Source: CAVYXF01 sp963772335
Lineage (GTDB): Bacteria > Pseudomonadota > Alphaproteobacteria > Rhizobiales > Rhodomicrobiaceae
Direction of reading: 5' to 3'
DNA length: 64,000 bases
Assembly: GCA_963772335.1 (NCBI GenBank)
Contig: CAVYXF010000001.1
Coordinates: 1,364,001-1,428,000 of the forward strand
How positions within the stretch are numbered: the stretch's first letter is position 1; the number at the start of each line of letters is the position of its first letter. This document shows, piece by piece, positions 45,227 to 54,045 of the stretch. Made by a program: the position numbers and the translations under genes. The notes under the pieces were generated by a model that saw only the letters and a program-made list of their open reading frames with translations, was not told the origin of the DNA and made no database searches.

Positions 45227-45460
45227 CTACCGGCGCGCGGGCGCGCCGTTCACCTCGAGGTAACGGCGCAAGGAAACCTCCGCATTGGCATAGGGCTCTT
45301 GCAGCTCGACACTCCAATAACGCAGGTCTTCGATGGCGATCAGCTCGCCAGTGACCGCGCAGCGCACATAGCTGCCCGGCGACAAGACTTGGAATTCGCC
45401 GTCCAAATATCGCAATTTGGCTTCGCCAGCCTGCGCGACATTGCGCTCAAAACGATTCAT
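45227..45460 (-). CDS. DUF2093 family protein
   Basis: This 77-residue protein matches DUF2093 (AKLRYLDGEFQVLSPGSYVR, CAVTGELIAIEDLRYWSVEL), a short conserved alphaproteobacterial family of unknown role. The ATG at 45460 gives the usual MNRFERN start; a start 5 residues earlier is possible. It lies just after xseA on the same strand, a conserved neighbourhood in Rhizobiales. Confidence 0.85.
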   Translation of the reverse strand: MNRFERNVAQAGEAKLRYLDGEFQVLSPGSYVRCAVTGELIAIEDLRYWSVELQEPYANAEVSLRRYLEVNGAPARR

Positions 45461-45545
45461 CAAAGACCTTCGCAAAGAGGAGCTGGCCTCTATATGAGGA
45501 TGATCTACGACTTTTTACCAGTCAACGCTTTCAAAAAGCGTGGGC

Positions 45546-47288
45546 CTAAAAAAGCTGACCTTGAGGGTCGTTGATCTTCTGCTGAGCCTGAGCAGGCTTT
45601 GGAGCCGAGGATGCCCGGCGGCCGGTGCCGGGCTGGCCTTGATCCCTTGCCGCCGTCTGGGCGGCCGCGCCGTCGATGCTGGCCTCAAGGCGGCCGTCCG
45701 CGAATTCGAGATCGACTTGGACCGCCGCTTGGGCCTCCGCGACATAGCGGAGCGGATGGCCACCCTTGTCGCGGACCAGTACAAAGCCTCGGTCGAGCAC
45801 GCTCTTATGGCTGAGACTGCGGAGGAGCTGCGAGAGGGTGTCGAGACGGCGGTGCTTGCCATCGAGTACGGCGGCGTAGGCTTTCTGCCCCCGCGCCTGC
45901 AGCACGCCGAGGCGCTCCCTGCAGCGCGCAGCGGGATGGCGCAGGAGGGTTGGGCGCAGGCGCGCAGCTTGGCGCTCGAAAGTCGTGTGATGGCGCTGAA
46001 CCAAGCGGCGCAGAACCTGCGTCATCTCGCGATCAAGGCCCGCGACGCGCTCGCCGCAGCGCTCGGCGCGCTGCGCCACGAGGCGGATGTCGAGACGCGC
46101 GGCCTGCCGTCCGAGCAGGGTGTGGCGCTGCTGCACGAGGCGGCGCACCACCTGGATCATCTCCCGATCGAGGGCGCGCACGCGCTCATGACAGCGTTCT
46201 GAGCGCTGTGCGATCAGGCGGATGTCGAGGCGGCCCTGCCAGCGCTCTAGCCGGGCGCGCTTCTCGCTGGAGAAGGTACGCAGGCTCTGACGCAGCCGGG
46301 TCGTCATGCCGTCGAGGCGCTGACGCGGGATCTCCACGAGCCGCTGCGGACGCCCAAGCCCGCGCATCGCGGCGCGTAATGCCGAGCGCCGGCCTTCCAT
46401 GCCACGCGCGATGGCGAGCCATTGCCGCTCGCGCAGCTCGGCCATCCGGGCGATCAGCTCGCTTTGCTTCGGCACGGCCCATTCGGCGGCCTTGGTGGGC
46501 GTCGGCGCACGGGCATCGGCGACGAGATCGATCAGCGTCCAGTCGGTCTCATGGCCGACGGCCGAAATTACGGGTATCGCGCTCTCGGCAACGGCACGGA
46601 CCACGATCTCCTCATTGAAGCCCCACAGGTCCTCGAGGCTGCCGCCGCCGCGCGCAACGATCAGGACGTCCGGCCGCCCGATCATACTGGCAGGGCTGAG
46701 CGCATTGAAGCCGCGAATGGCCGCCGCGACCTCGGCCGCGCAGGTCTCGCCCTGCACGCGCACCGGCCAGACCAGCACGCAGGCCGGGAAGCGCTCGTCA
46801 AACCCGTGCAGCATGTCGCGGATCACGGCACCGGTCGGCGAGGTGATGACGCCCACCACGCGCGGCAGGAACGGAAGCGCACGCTTGCGCTCAGCAGCGA
46901 ACAGCCCCTCGGCGGCGAGCTTCTTCTTGCGCTCCTCGAGCAGCGCCATCAGCGCGCCGGCACCAGCCGGCTCCAGCGCTTCGATGATGATCTGGTAGCT
47001 GGATTTGCCGGGATAGGTGGTGACGCGGCCGGTCACGATCACCTCAAGCCCCTCCTCCGGCTTGAAGCGCAAGCCAGAGAAGGTCGTCTTCCAGATCACA
47101 GCGTCGATCTTGGCGCGCTCGTCCTTGACGGTGAAATAGGCATGGCCAGAGGAATGCGGACCACGATAGCCCGAGATCTCGCCGCGCAGACGCACGAGGC
47201 CGAACGCATCCTCAACCGTCCGCTTGATGGCGTTGGACAGCTCGGAGACGGTGAACTCGGTGATGTTCCCCGCGGTTTTGTCGTTCAT
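45546..47288 (-). CDS. xseA: Exodeoxyribonuclease VII large subunit
   Basis: XseA forms the nuclease body of exonuclease VII, which degrades single-stranded DNA. The 580-residue protein has the N-terminal OB domain (FTVSELSNAIKRTVEDAFGL, SGHAYFTVKDERAKIDAVIW) and the catalytic domain with GVITSPTGAVIRDML, LIVARGGGSLEDLWGFNEE, and AVGHETDWTLIDLVADARAP. The C-terminal coiled-coil region (about 340-510) is longer than in E. coli and contains near-duplicate segments. The start at 47288 (MNDKTAG) gives the family N-terminus. purD is divergent; no xseB is seen here. Confidence 0.95.
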   Translation of the reverse strand: MNDKTAGNITEFTVSELSNAIKRTVEDAFGLVRLRGEISGYRGPHSSGHAYFTVKDERAKIDAVIWKTTFSGLRFKPEEGLEVIVTGRVTTYPGKSSYQIIIEALEPAGAGALMALLEERKKKLAAEGLFAAERKRALPFLPRVVGVITSPTGAVIRDMLHGFDERFPACVLVWPVRVQGETCAAEVAAAIRGFNALSPASMIGRPDVLIVARGGGSLEDLWGFNEEIVVRAVAESAIPVISAVGHETDWTLIDLVADARAPTPTKAAEWAVPKQSELIARMAELRERQWLAIARGMEGRRSALRAAMRGLGRPQRLVEIPRQRLDGMTTRLRQSLRTFSSEKRARLERWQGRLDIRLIAQRSERCHERVRALDREMIQVVRRLVQQRHTLLGRQAARLDIRLVAQRAERCGERVAGLDREMTQVLRRLVQRHHTTFERQAARLRPTLLRHPAARCRERLGVLQARGQKAYAAVLDGKHRRLDTLSQLLRSLSHKSVLDRGFVLVRDKGGHPLRYVAEAQAAVQVDLEFADGRLEASIDGAAAQTAARDQGQPGTGRRASSAPKPAQAQQKINDPQGQLF

Positions 47289-47376
47289 TCCCGTCCACTT
47301 GTGACGAAGCCGGAAGCGGTTCAACCTTAGGCCGATTCGTGCTAGGGGACGTTGCCTGATTTTAGCTGGCCGTATC

Positions 47377-48663
47377 ATGCGAGAAACTCATGTCCTACTC
47401 ATAGGCTCCGGCGGACGCGAGCATGCGCTCGCTTGGGCGCTCGCCGCCAGCCCGCTGCTCGGCCGTCTCTATTGCGCCCCCGGCAATGCCGGCGTGGCGA
47501 AACTTGGCGAATGCGTCCGCCTCGATATCGACGATCCCGCCGAGGTGATCGCCTTCTGTCGCCAGCACGATATCGGCCTGGTGGTCATCGGCCCGGAGGC
47601 ACCACTCGTTGCGGGCCTTGCCGACAATCTGCGCGCGGCCGGCATCAAGACCTTCGGTCCGAGCAAAGCCGCCGCCCAGCTTGAAGGCTCCAAGCACTTC
47701 ACCAAGGCGCTTTGCGCCGAGCATAACATTCCGACCGCAGGTTTCGCAGCCTTCACCGAGCGCGGTGCGGCCCTCGCCTATGTCCGCGACAAGGGCGCAC
47801 CGCTGGTGGTGAAAGCAGACGGCCTCGCCGCAGGCAAGGGCGTGTTCATCGCCGAAACGCTTGGCCAGGCCGAGGCAGCAGTCGAGACCTGTTTCGGCGG
47901 CGCTTTCGGCGAGGCGGGCAACTCCGTCATCGTCGAGGAGATGCTCACCGGTGAGGAGGCGAGCTTCTTCGCCCTGTGCGACGGCGTCAATGTGCTGCAA
48001 CTCGCCACCGTCCAGGACCACAAGCGCGCCTTCGACGGTGATACCGGTCCCAATACCGGCGGCATGGGCGCCTATTCGCCCGCCCCTGTCATGACCGAGA
48101 CGATGACCCGCCGCACCATGGACGAGATCATTCTGCCGACCGTTGCAGCAATGCGCGCGCGGGGCACGCCGTTCCAGGGCGTGCTCTATGCCGGGCTGAT
48201 GATCACGGCCGAAGGCCCCAAGCTCATCGAATATAATGTGCGCTTCGGCGATCCGGAATGCCAGGTGCTGATGATGCGGCTGCGCTCGGACCTGCTGGCG
48301 GCGTTTCTCGCCACCACGGATGGCGTGCTGGACCGCTTCAGCCTGCGCTGGAGCGATGACGCGGCGCTGACTATCGTGATGGCAACCAAAGGCTACCCCA
48401 GCAACTATATAAAAGGCTCGGCTATTGGCGGGCTTGAGCGCGCCGGCGCACATGAAGGCGTGATGATCTTCCACGCTGGCACGAAATTTGATGGCACCCA
48501 CATTGTGGCGAATGGCGGCCGCGTGCTGAACGTCACCGCCACGGGCAAGACCGTCGCGGAGGCGCAGCACCGAGCCTATGCCGCCGCCGCAGAGATTGAT
48601 TGGCCGGAAGGCTTTTACCGCCGCGATATCGGCTGGCGTGCCGCGCTGGTGTCCCGTCCGTAA
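47377..48663 (+). CDS. purD: Phosphoribosylamine-glycine ligase
   Basis: PurD joins glycine to phosphoribosylamine in purine synthesis. The 428-residue ATP-grasp protein shows VLLIGSGGREHALAWAL, GPEAPLVAGLADNLRAAGIK, FGPSKAAAQLEGSKHFTKAL, VVKADGLAAGKGVFIAE, VQDHKRAFDGDTGPNTGGMG and IEYNVRFGDPECQVLMMRL. All ATP- and metal-binding motifs are intact. The ATG at 47377 is about 90 bp from the divergent xseA start. Confidence 0.97.
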   Translation: MRETHVLLIGSGGREHALAWALAASPLLGRLYCAPGNAGVAKLGECVRLDIDDPAEVIAFCRQHDIGLVVIGPEAPLVAGLADNLRAAGIKTFGPSKAAAQLEGSKHFTKALCAEHNIPTAGFAAFTERGAALAYVRDKGAPLVVKADGLAAGKGVFIAETLGQAEAAVETCFGGAFGEAGNSVIVEEMLTGEEASFFALCDGVNVLQLATVQDHKRAFDGDTGPNTGGMGAYSPAPVMTETMTRRTMDEIILPTVAAMRARGTPFQGVLYAGLMITAEGPKLIEYNVRFGDPECQVLMMRLRSDLLAAFLATTDGVLDRFSLRWSDDAALTIVMATKGYPSNYIKGSAIGGLERAGAHEGVMIFHAGTKFDGTHIVANGGRVLNVTATGKTVAEAQHRAYAAAAEIDWPEGFYRRDIGWRAALVSRP

Positions 48664-48667
48664 ATGA

Positions 48668-48713
48668 CTAGCTGCGAACTTTTTCGGCATTTGCGGGACA
48701 AGCGCCACACTAG
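48668..48713. repeat. Short CTAG-ended element, probably a member of the dispersed palindromic family
   Basis: The segment starts CTAGCTGCGAAC and ends GCGCCACACTAG, with TCGGCATTTGCGGG inside. The ends match copies A and B of the dispersed element, and the middle matches CCGGCATTTGC of element 1. It lies between the purD stop and the next gene start. Confidence 0.55.
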
Positions 48714-48722
48714 AGAGGTGAC

Positions 48723-49628
48723 ATGAACGACACTCTGCCCGACCTCTTCCCCGGTTTCCAAAGCCAGCGCTTTAGCACCGAAGGCGCCGAAATCTTCGCC
48801 CGTGTCGGTGGTGACGGCCCGCCGCTGTTCCTGCTGCACGGCTATCCGCAAACCCATGTGATGTGGCACCGGGTTGCGCCGAAGCTGGCGCAAGATTTCT
48901 GCCTGATCCTGCCTGATCTGCGTGGCTACGGTTCGAGTTCCGTGCCCCCGACCGTGCCGGACCACTCCACTTATTCCAAGCGCGCTATGGCCCGCGATGT
49001 CGTCGAAATCGCTGACCAGCTCGGCATCGAGCGTTTTTTCCTATGCGGCCATGACCGGGGCGGACGCGCCGCCTACCGCCTCGCGCTCGATCATCCGCAG
49101 CGCATCACGAAGCTGATCACCCTCGATATCGTGCCGGTTTATGACATGTGGCATCGGCTGACGCGCGATCTGGCGCTGAAGACCTTTCACTGGGCCTTTC
49201 TCGCCCAGCCGGAGCCGTGGCCGGAGGAGATGATCGGCCACGATCCCACAGGCTGGCTCGATCATAAGCTCGCGCTCTGGGGCGGCAGCGGCGATCTTTC
49301 CGTGTTCGCGCCGGAAGCGCTGGCGCATTACCGGGCCTTCTTCAGCGAGCCGGAGCGGCTCCATGCCACTTGCGAAGACTACCGCGCTGGCGCCACCTTC
49401 GATCTCGCCGCCGACGAAGCCGACCGGGCAGCCGGCAAACGCATTGCCTGTCCGACGGCGGTGTTTTGGGGTGAGAAGGGCATTCCGAGCTCAACCTCGA
49501 GCCCCGTGGCGATCTGGAAAGAGTGGTGCGAGCACGTGCAAGGCCACGCCATTTCTTCCGGCCATTTCCTCGCCGAGGAAGCGCCGGACGAGACCGCGCG
49601 CGCCATCCTCGATTTCCTGGGCGCCTGA
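48723..49628 (+). CDS. Alpha/beta hydrolase, haloacetate dehalogenase-like
   Basis: The 301-residue protein has the alpha/beta fold with PPLFLLHGYPQTHVMWHRVA, LPDLRGYGSS, and the nucleophile elbow FLCGHDRGGRAAYRLALDHP, where Asp replaces Ser, as in fluoroacetate and haloalkane dehalogenases. The His is probably in AISSGHFLAEEAPDE. Fluoroacetate dehalogenases share the DRGGR sequence; epoxide hydrolases also use Asp. It precedes the patatin-like gene with 4 bases between them. Confidence 0.88.
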   Translation: MNDTLPDLFPGFQSQRFSTEGAEIFARVGGDGPPLFLLHGYPQTHVMWHRVAPKLAQDFCLILPDLRGYGSSSVPPTVPDHSTYSKRAMARDVVEIADQLGIERFFLCGHDRGGRAAYRLALDHPQRITKLITLDIVPVYDMWHRLTRDLALKTFHWAFLAQPEPWPEEMIGHDPTGWLDHKLALWGGSGDLSVFAPEALAHYRAFFSEPERLHATCEDYRAGATFDLAADEADRAAGKRIACPTAVFWGEKGIPSSTSSPVAIWKEWCEHVQGHAISSGHFLAEEAPDETARAILDFLGA

Positions 49629-49632
49629 CGCG

Positions 49633-50541
49633 ATGCCGAGCTCAATGCCGGATCATTTCGGTACGACCGCCATTGCGCCGTCTGGCGGGAAGGCTCTCTC
49701 CACCGGTACCTCGCTGGCTCTGGCGCTTGGCGGGGGCGGGGCACGCGGCCTCGCTCACATCCTCATTCTCGAGGCTTTAGATGAGCTCGGAATTCGCCCG
49801 AGCACGATTGCCGGGACCAGCATTGGCGCGCTGATCGGGGCGGCCTATGCCGCGGGCATGACCGGTGCCGAAATTCGCGCTCATTGCAGCGACCTGTTTC
49901 AGAAGCGCACCGAGCTGGTGAAACGGTTCCTGACCCGCTGGGAGGGCGGGCTCGCCCAAATTTGGGGATCGCTCACACCGCCGATTGCGGCGGCGGACCG
50001 GCTGCTCAAAACGCTGCTGCCGCCTCAGGTGCCGGAGACATTTGAGGCGCTGCAGATCCCGCTAATCGTCGTTGCCACCGACTTTTACGCCCAGGATCAG
50101 CTGCTCATCGAGCAGGGGCCGTTGCTTCCAGCGCTGACCGCCAGCTCGGCCCTGCCGACCTTGATGCGGCCGATCGAGATTGACGGGCGCCTCCTGATCG
50201 ATGGCGGCTTCGTCAATCCCCTCCCCTTCGATCTCCTGGCGGGCCGCGCCGACATCGTCGCGGCGATTGACGTCAGCGCCGGCGCGCAGGAGAGCCGGGG
50301 GAAAAGCCCATCCTTCATCGAAACCCTCATCGGGGCGACCCAGATCACCCTTCGTTCGATCATTCGCGAGAAGCTGGAGGCGCGCGCACCGGATATCCTG
50401 ATCCGCCCGAACGTGGCGCCCTACCGTGTGCTGGATTTCTTCAAATTCGAAGAGATTCTTACCGCCTGCGCCGATTGCAAGGATGCGTTCAAGCGCGAGG
50501 TCGAAGCCCGTCTCCCAGGGGTAAGCTCGTCGCGCGGATAG
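49633..50541 (+). CDS. Patatin-like phospholipase family protein
   Basis: This 302-residue serine hydrolase has the oxyanion loop LALGGGGARGLAHILILEAL, the nucleophile GTSIGALIGAAYAAGM, and the catalytic Asp in LIDGGFVNPLPFDLLAGRAD. It should hydrolyse acyl ester bonds in phospholipids. The ATG at 49633 is taken as start; 49645 is close behind. No signal peptide is seen, so it is probably cytosolic or peripheral. It shares a transcript with the upstream hydrolase. Confidence 0.92.
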   Translation: MPSSMPDHFGTTAIAPSGGKALSTGTSLALALGGGGARGLAHILILEALDELGIRPSTIAGTSIGALIGAAYAAGMTGAEIRAHCSDLFQKRTELVKRFLTRWEGGLAQIWGSLTPPIAAADRLLKTLLPPQVPETFEALQIPLIVVATDFYAQDQLLIEQGPLLPALTASSALPTLMRPIEIDGRLLIDGGFVNPLPFDLLAGRADIVAAIDVSAGAQESRGKSPSFIETLIGATQITLRSIIREKLEARAPDILIRPNVAPYRVLDFFKFEEILTACADCKDAFKREVEARLPGVSSSRG

Positions 50542-50556
50542 TGCCACCCAAGGCAG

Positions 50557-51327
50557 TCAGTCCTTCTTTGCCTCTGCCGCTGTCGTATCGCCGGCTTTCG
50601 CTTGGCTCACCGTGCGCCGGGCCTGACGCTTGGTGGCAAGAGCGAGCCATCTCCGACAGCTCGCGCGACCGAGATTGCAGCGCACATTCAGGCCCGATGC
50701 CTTTGCGCGCGAGCGCCGGCTGGTCGGCAGCGTCACGAGCTGCACGCCGGCCGCCTCGTTTGCGGAGCGCTCCAGCAGCTGCTGCGCGGTCATCCCGTTC
50801 AGAAATGGATTGGCATCAAGCGCGGACGCACCCAACAGCTGCGTCACAGGGGTTTTCGGCTCGGCCGAGATCACCCGCATCGCGCCCGTCGGCCCGACGA
50901 GAAAAGCGAGGCGCAAATGCGCGGCGCTGGCTTCGAGACCGCGATCGAGGAGAAAGGCGGCATTCTCACGCGTGTAGACCAGAGCCGCGTCGCGGGCGAT
51001 TTTCTGGTCGGTGCGAAGCTGCAGGATCTCAGTGTCGGTCTTGCCGTTTGTAGCCGCTGTGAAGTAGCGGGCCATCAAATCGAGGAAAGTGCTGGCGAGA
51101 AACTGAAACGGCCCAAGCGCCGAGGAGCGCGGATTCTTTGCGTCCTCTCGCCCGCTCGATTCCGCCATCATCAAGCGGTCGAGGAACACCGTCTCAGTTT
51201 CGGTCGGCTGCTGAATGGCCGTGGGCGGCCCAGCGTCCTCGGCGATGGCAGGGCACACCATTGCCAGCAGCCCAGCGGCGAACAGCAAACGCTGTGCAGT
51301 GCGGCAAATTCCCCGGGCGTTTCCCAC
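50557..51327 (-). CDS. Lytic transglycosylase SLT-domain protein, short
   Basis: The protein has a signal peptide (LLFAAGLLAMVCPAIAEDAG) and an SLT-like core with the catalytic Glu in MMAESSGREDAKNPRSSALG, PFQFLASTFLDLMARYF. The remainder (NPFLNGMTAQQLLERSANEA) and a basic C-terminal tail are less typical. A GTG at 51327 with GGAGG upstream is preferred (256 residues); an ATG at 51444 would add 39 residues of poor composition. It is convergent with the patatin gene. The substrate should be peptidoglycan. Confidence 0.78.
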   Translation of the reverse strand: MGNARGICRTAQRLLFAAGLLAMVCPAIAEDAGPPTAIQQPTETETVFLDRLMMAESSGREDAKNPRSSALGPFQFLASTFLDLMARYFTAATNGKTDTEILQLRTDQKIARDAALVYTRENAAFLLDRGLEASAAHLRLAFLVGPTGAMRVISAEPKTPVTQLLGASALDANPFLNGMTAQQLLERSANEAAGVQLVTLPTSRRSRAKASGLNVRCNLGRASCRRWLALATKRQARRTVSQAKAGDTTAAEAKKD

Positions 51328-51539
51328 ATCGCCTCCGCTTCCGACCGGCCTCTGCCTGAACCAGTAAAACCTTATCGGCGCAAATGCGGCAAAACTGCAG
51401 AAAGTTAGCGATATGATGAAGGCGGGATTTGCGGCACGGTTCACGCGCCACGTTTGACCGCTTCAACTCGTAACGGCGCAGGCCGCCGGCGCAGGCATTC
51501 ACCTGCGCCCGGTCGGCCAAGATCTTCGAGGGCAGCGCC

Positions 51540-51815
51540 CTACGCAGATGCTTCGTGGGTTTCTGCCGTCTCGACAGAGATGTAGATGCGCCCACCGCCC
51601 CGGGTCTGGAACTTCACCTTGCCCTCGTCGGTGGCGAAAATAGTGTGGTCCTTGCCGATGCCGACGCCGGTGCCGGGGTGCCACTTCGTGCCGCGCTGGC
51701 GCACGATGATATTGCCGGGCACGACATGCTCGCCGCCGAATTTCTTCACGCCGAGCCGCTGGCTGTTGGAGTCGCGGCCGTTGCGCGAGGAGCCGCCTGC
51801 TTTCTTATGTGCCAT
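51540..51815 (-). CDS. rpmA: 50S ribosomal protein L27
   Basis: The 91-residue protein starts MAHKKAGGSSRNGRDSNSQR and continues LGVKKFGGEHVVPGNIIVRQ, RGTKWHPGTGVGIGKDHTIF, the unmistakable L27 sequence, with its N-terminus reaching into the peptidyl-transferase centre. It follows rplU by 11 bases in the standard rplU-rpmA operon. The usual obgE does not follow. Confidence 0.98.
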   Translation of the reverse strand: MAHKKAGGSSRNGRDSNSQRLGVKKFGGEHVVPGNIIVRQRGTKWHPGTGVGIGKDHTIFATDEGKVKFQTRGGGRIYISVETAETHEASA

Positions 51816-51826
51816 TGCTGTTTGTC

Positions 51827-52321
51827 CTACTCTTCAGTCTCGGCAGTCTTCGGCTTTGCGGCCTTTGGCGCCTTCTCAGCCTTCGGTTTTGCGGTTTCGC
51901 CATTGTCGACCTTGCCCTTCGGCGCCGGCTTCTCCGCAACAGCGGCTTCGGTCTCGGCCGGGGCAGGAGCGGCCTTCGCCTTGGCTTGCTTCCTCGGCCT
52001 TTCGCCGCCGGTCACGATCTCCATAATCCGGATCGTGGTAAGCTCCTGGCGATGCCCTTGCTTGCGCCGGTAGTTAGCACGGCGCTTCTTTTTGAAGACG
52101 ATAATCTTCTCGCCGCGGTGATGGTCGACAACCTCAGCCGCGACGGTCACGTCCGAGACGAGCGGAGCGCCGATCTGCGGATCGCCGTCGCCGCCGCCAA
52201 GCAGCAGCACGTCGGCGAACTCCACCTTGTCGCCCACATTTCCGGAAATTCGCTCGATGTCGAGCACGTCCTCGGGGGCAACTCTATATTGTTTGCCACC
52301 CGTGCGAATGACAGCATACAT
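51827..52321 (-). CDS. rplU: 50S ribosomal protein L21 with Rhizobiales-type C-terminal extension
   Basis: The first 103 residues are L21 (MYAVIRTGGKQYRVAPEDVL, RISGNVGDKVEFADVLLLGG, KIIVFKKKRRANYRRKQGHR, QELTTIRI). Residues 110-164 are an Ala/Lys/Pro/Glu-rich tail seen in alphaproteobacterial L21. It is the first gene of rplU-rpmA. Confidence 0.97.
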   Translation of the reverse strand: MYAVIRTGGKQYRVAPEDVLDIERISGNVGDKVEFADVLLLGGGDGDPQIGAPLVSDVTVAAEVVDHHRGEKIIVFKKKRRANYRRKQGHRQELTTIRIMEIVTGGERPRKQAKAKAAPAPAETEAAVAEKPAPKGKVDNGETAKPKAEKAPKAAKPKTAETEE

Positions 52322-52647
52322 GGGTCTTACCTCTTCTTGTCGTCAATCGCGCCCATCGGCGCCGCGGCAAAAACCCCCGCGGACTTTCGTGCCATTCGTT
52401 GCGACTATTTGAGCCTGGGGCAGCGAATTTTGCGCGCCGGGCACAGGGCCCGCCACGTCGCGCGACTATAGGAATCATGGCTAGCTCTTGTCAATGCCAG
52501 TATCCTTTGCCTCGCAATTGCGGGCTACAAACTCAGCCGCGAAATGGGTCGGCAATTGCGAGGCGCCACACTAGCCCAGATGTAATTATGATTTTCAGCA
52601 AAAGCCGGATAACTAACGGGACATAAGCATCAGGAAAGGGCGGCGCT
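52322..52647. other. Leader and promoter region of rplU, with a palindromic repeat
   Basis: The part next to rplU is its 5' leader and should hold its promoter. The part near 52509-52574 is the dispersed element B. No gene is seen. Confidence 0.6.
52509..52574. repeat. Dispersed palindromic element, copy B
   Basis: GCCTCGCAATTGC (52509-52521) pairs with GCAATTGCGAGGC (52552-52564), a perfect 13-base stem with a 30-base loop, and the segment ends GCCACACTAG. It aligns with copy A at 38253-38315. Confidence 0.85.
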
Positions 52648-53376
52648 TTGGAAGGCACTGAAGGCCCGGCCGGCACCGAGAACTGGCCGAAGGCGGTGAT
52701 TTTCGATCTCGACGGAACGCTGGTGGACAGCGCTGCCGATATCGCCTCAGCGCTGAACGAGGTTCTCGGACGGCGCGATATGCCGCCAATCCCACTGGAG
52801 GGCGTGAAGGCGATGATCGGCGGTGGCATTCCGACGCTGATCAAGCGGGCGCTCGAGGCCCACGGCGTCCAGCCGCATGATATCGAGCCGCTGGTCACCG
52901 ACATGATCGGCGTCTATGCCGAGCGCGCAACCGCGCTCACCGAGCTTTATGACGGTGCGGAGGAAGTGCTGGGCGAGCTGCACGGCTCGGGCGTGAAGGT
53001 GGCTGTGTGCACCAACAAGTCGCAGGAAATCACTGACATCATCCTGCGCGATCTCGGCGTTGCCGGCTATTTCTCCTCGGTCATCGGCGCCAAGGCTGGA
53101 CGGCCGCGCAAGCCCGATGCGGGGGCGTTGAAGCTCGTGCTGGACGAATTGGGGCTGGAGGCCGGCCATGCGGTGATGGTGGGCGATAGCGGTGCCGATG
53201 CCGGGGCGGCGAAAGCCGCAGGCATGACTTTGGTACTCGCCTCCTTCGGCTATTGCCAGACACCGCTTCCGGAACTGGAGCCGGATGCAGTCATCGACAG
53301 CTTCGGTGAGCTTCAAGCAACGCTGCGGACTCTGGCTAGACGCCGCTTCGTTGGTAATACGGATGGGTCCGATTAG
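52648..53376 (+). CDS. gph: Phosphoglycolate phosphatase-like HAD hydrolase
   Basis: The 242-residue protein has AVIFDLDGTLVDSAADIASA with the nucleophile Asp, the cap domain at about 25-90, VAVCTNKSQEITDIILRDLG (motif II) and GRPRKPDAGALKLVLDEL with MVGDSGADAGAAKAAGMT (motifs III/IV). This fits Gph, which clears 2-phosphoglycolate from DNA repair and photorespiration-type reactions. The start is a TTG at 52648. Related HAD enzymes with other sugar phosphate substrates cannot be excluded. Confidence 0.88.
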   Translation: MEGTEGPAGTENWPKAVIFDLDGTLVDSAADIASALNEVLGRRDMPPIPLEGVKAMIGGGIPTLIKRALEAHGVQPHDIEPLVTDMIGVYAERATALTELYDGAEEVLGELHGSGVKVAVCTNKSQEITDIILRDLGVAGYFSSVIGAKAGRPRKPDAGALKLVLDELGLEAGHAVMVGDSGADAGAAKAAGMTLVLASFGYCQTPLPELEPDAVIDSFGELQATLRTLARRRFVGNTDGSD

Positions 53377-53469
53377 TAATGTGCTAAGGAAAAGGGTATT
53401 CTGGCCGTTGCCAGTTATCCGATGATCATTTTCTTGGCAGTAAGTCTCAATCCGCTTTGAGCAACGGTT

Positions 53470-54009
53470 ATGATTCGAGTGATGGGGGGAAGCTTGGCCG
53501 GAAAGGCAATCGGTGTCTTGGCCCTGAGTATTTGCCTGACCGCCCTTTCGGGGCTGAACGGCGCTGGCCTCGCGCTCGAGTGCAAACTCAAGACTTCCGG
53601 CTACTTCAAAGACCTGGAAAACGCTTCTCCGCGCACGCCGCTGCCCATCGCGCCGGACGGCGTCGCCAGCTCGCTTACTGGCGTGCTGGGTGACCCACAA
53701 AAGGGCCGCACCGTCGTGATCAGCCCGGAGAAAGGCAATTGCCTAGCCTGCCATCGTGTTGCCGCGCTCTCGAGCGAGCCGAGCCATGGCGACCTCGGAC
53801 CGACGCTTAACGGTGTTGGTTCCCGCTATAATGAGGCTCAGCTGCGCCAGCTTATCGTCGATCCGAAGACGTTTTGGCCGGATACCGTGATGCCGGCCTT
53901 TTACGTGACCGATGATCTGCCGCGCGTCCCGCCCACCCTTGCCGGAAAGCCCATGCTTTCCGCTGCGGAGGTTGAGGATGTCGTTGCCTTTCTCAAAACA
54001 CTCCGATAG
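53470..54009 (+). CDS. soxX: Thiosulfate oxidation cytochrome subunit SoxX
   Basis: SoxX is the small c-type heme subunit of SoxAX, which couples thiosulfate to the SoxY carrier in the periplasm. The 179-residue protein has a signal peptide (SLAGKAIGVLALSICLTALS), the heme motif CLACH near residue 90, then DLGPTLNGVGSRYNEAQLRQ and WPDTVMPAFYV, with the axial Met. The next gene is soxA, 37 bases away. Other Sox proteins are absent. Confidence 0.92.
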   Translation: MIRVMGGSLAGKAIGVLALSICLTALSGLNGAGLALECKLKTSGYFKDLENASPRTPLPIAPDGVASSLTGVLGDPQKGRTVVISPEKGNCLACHRVAALSSEPSHGDLGPTLNGVGSRYNEAQLRQLIVDPKTFWPDTVMPAFYVTDDLPRVPPTLAGKPMLSAAEVEDVVAFLKTLR

Positions 54010-54045
54010 CAGCCCAAAAGGGAGCGAGATTTCTCTGCAAACAAC

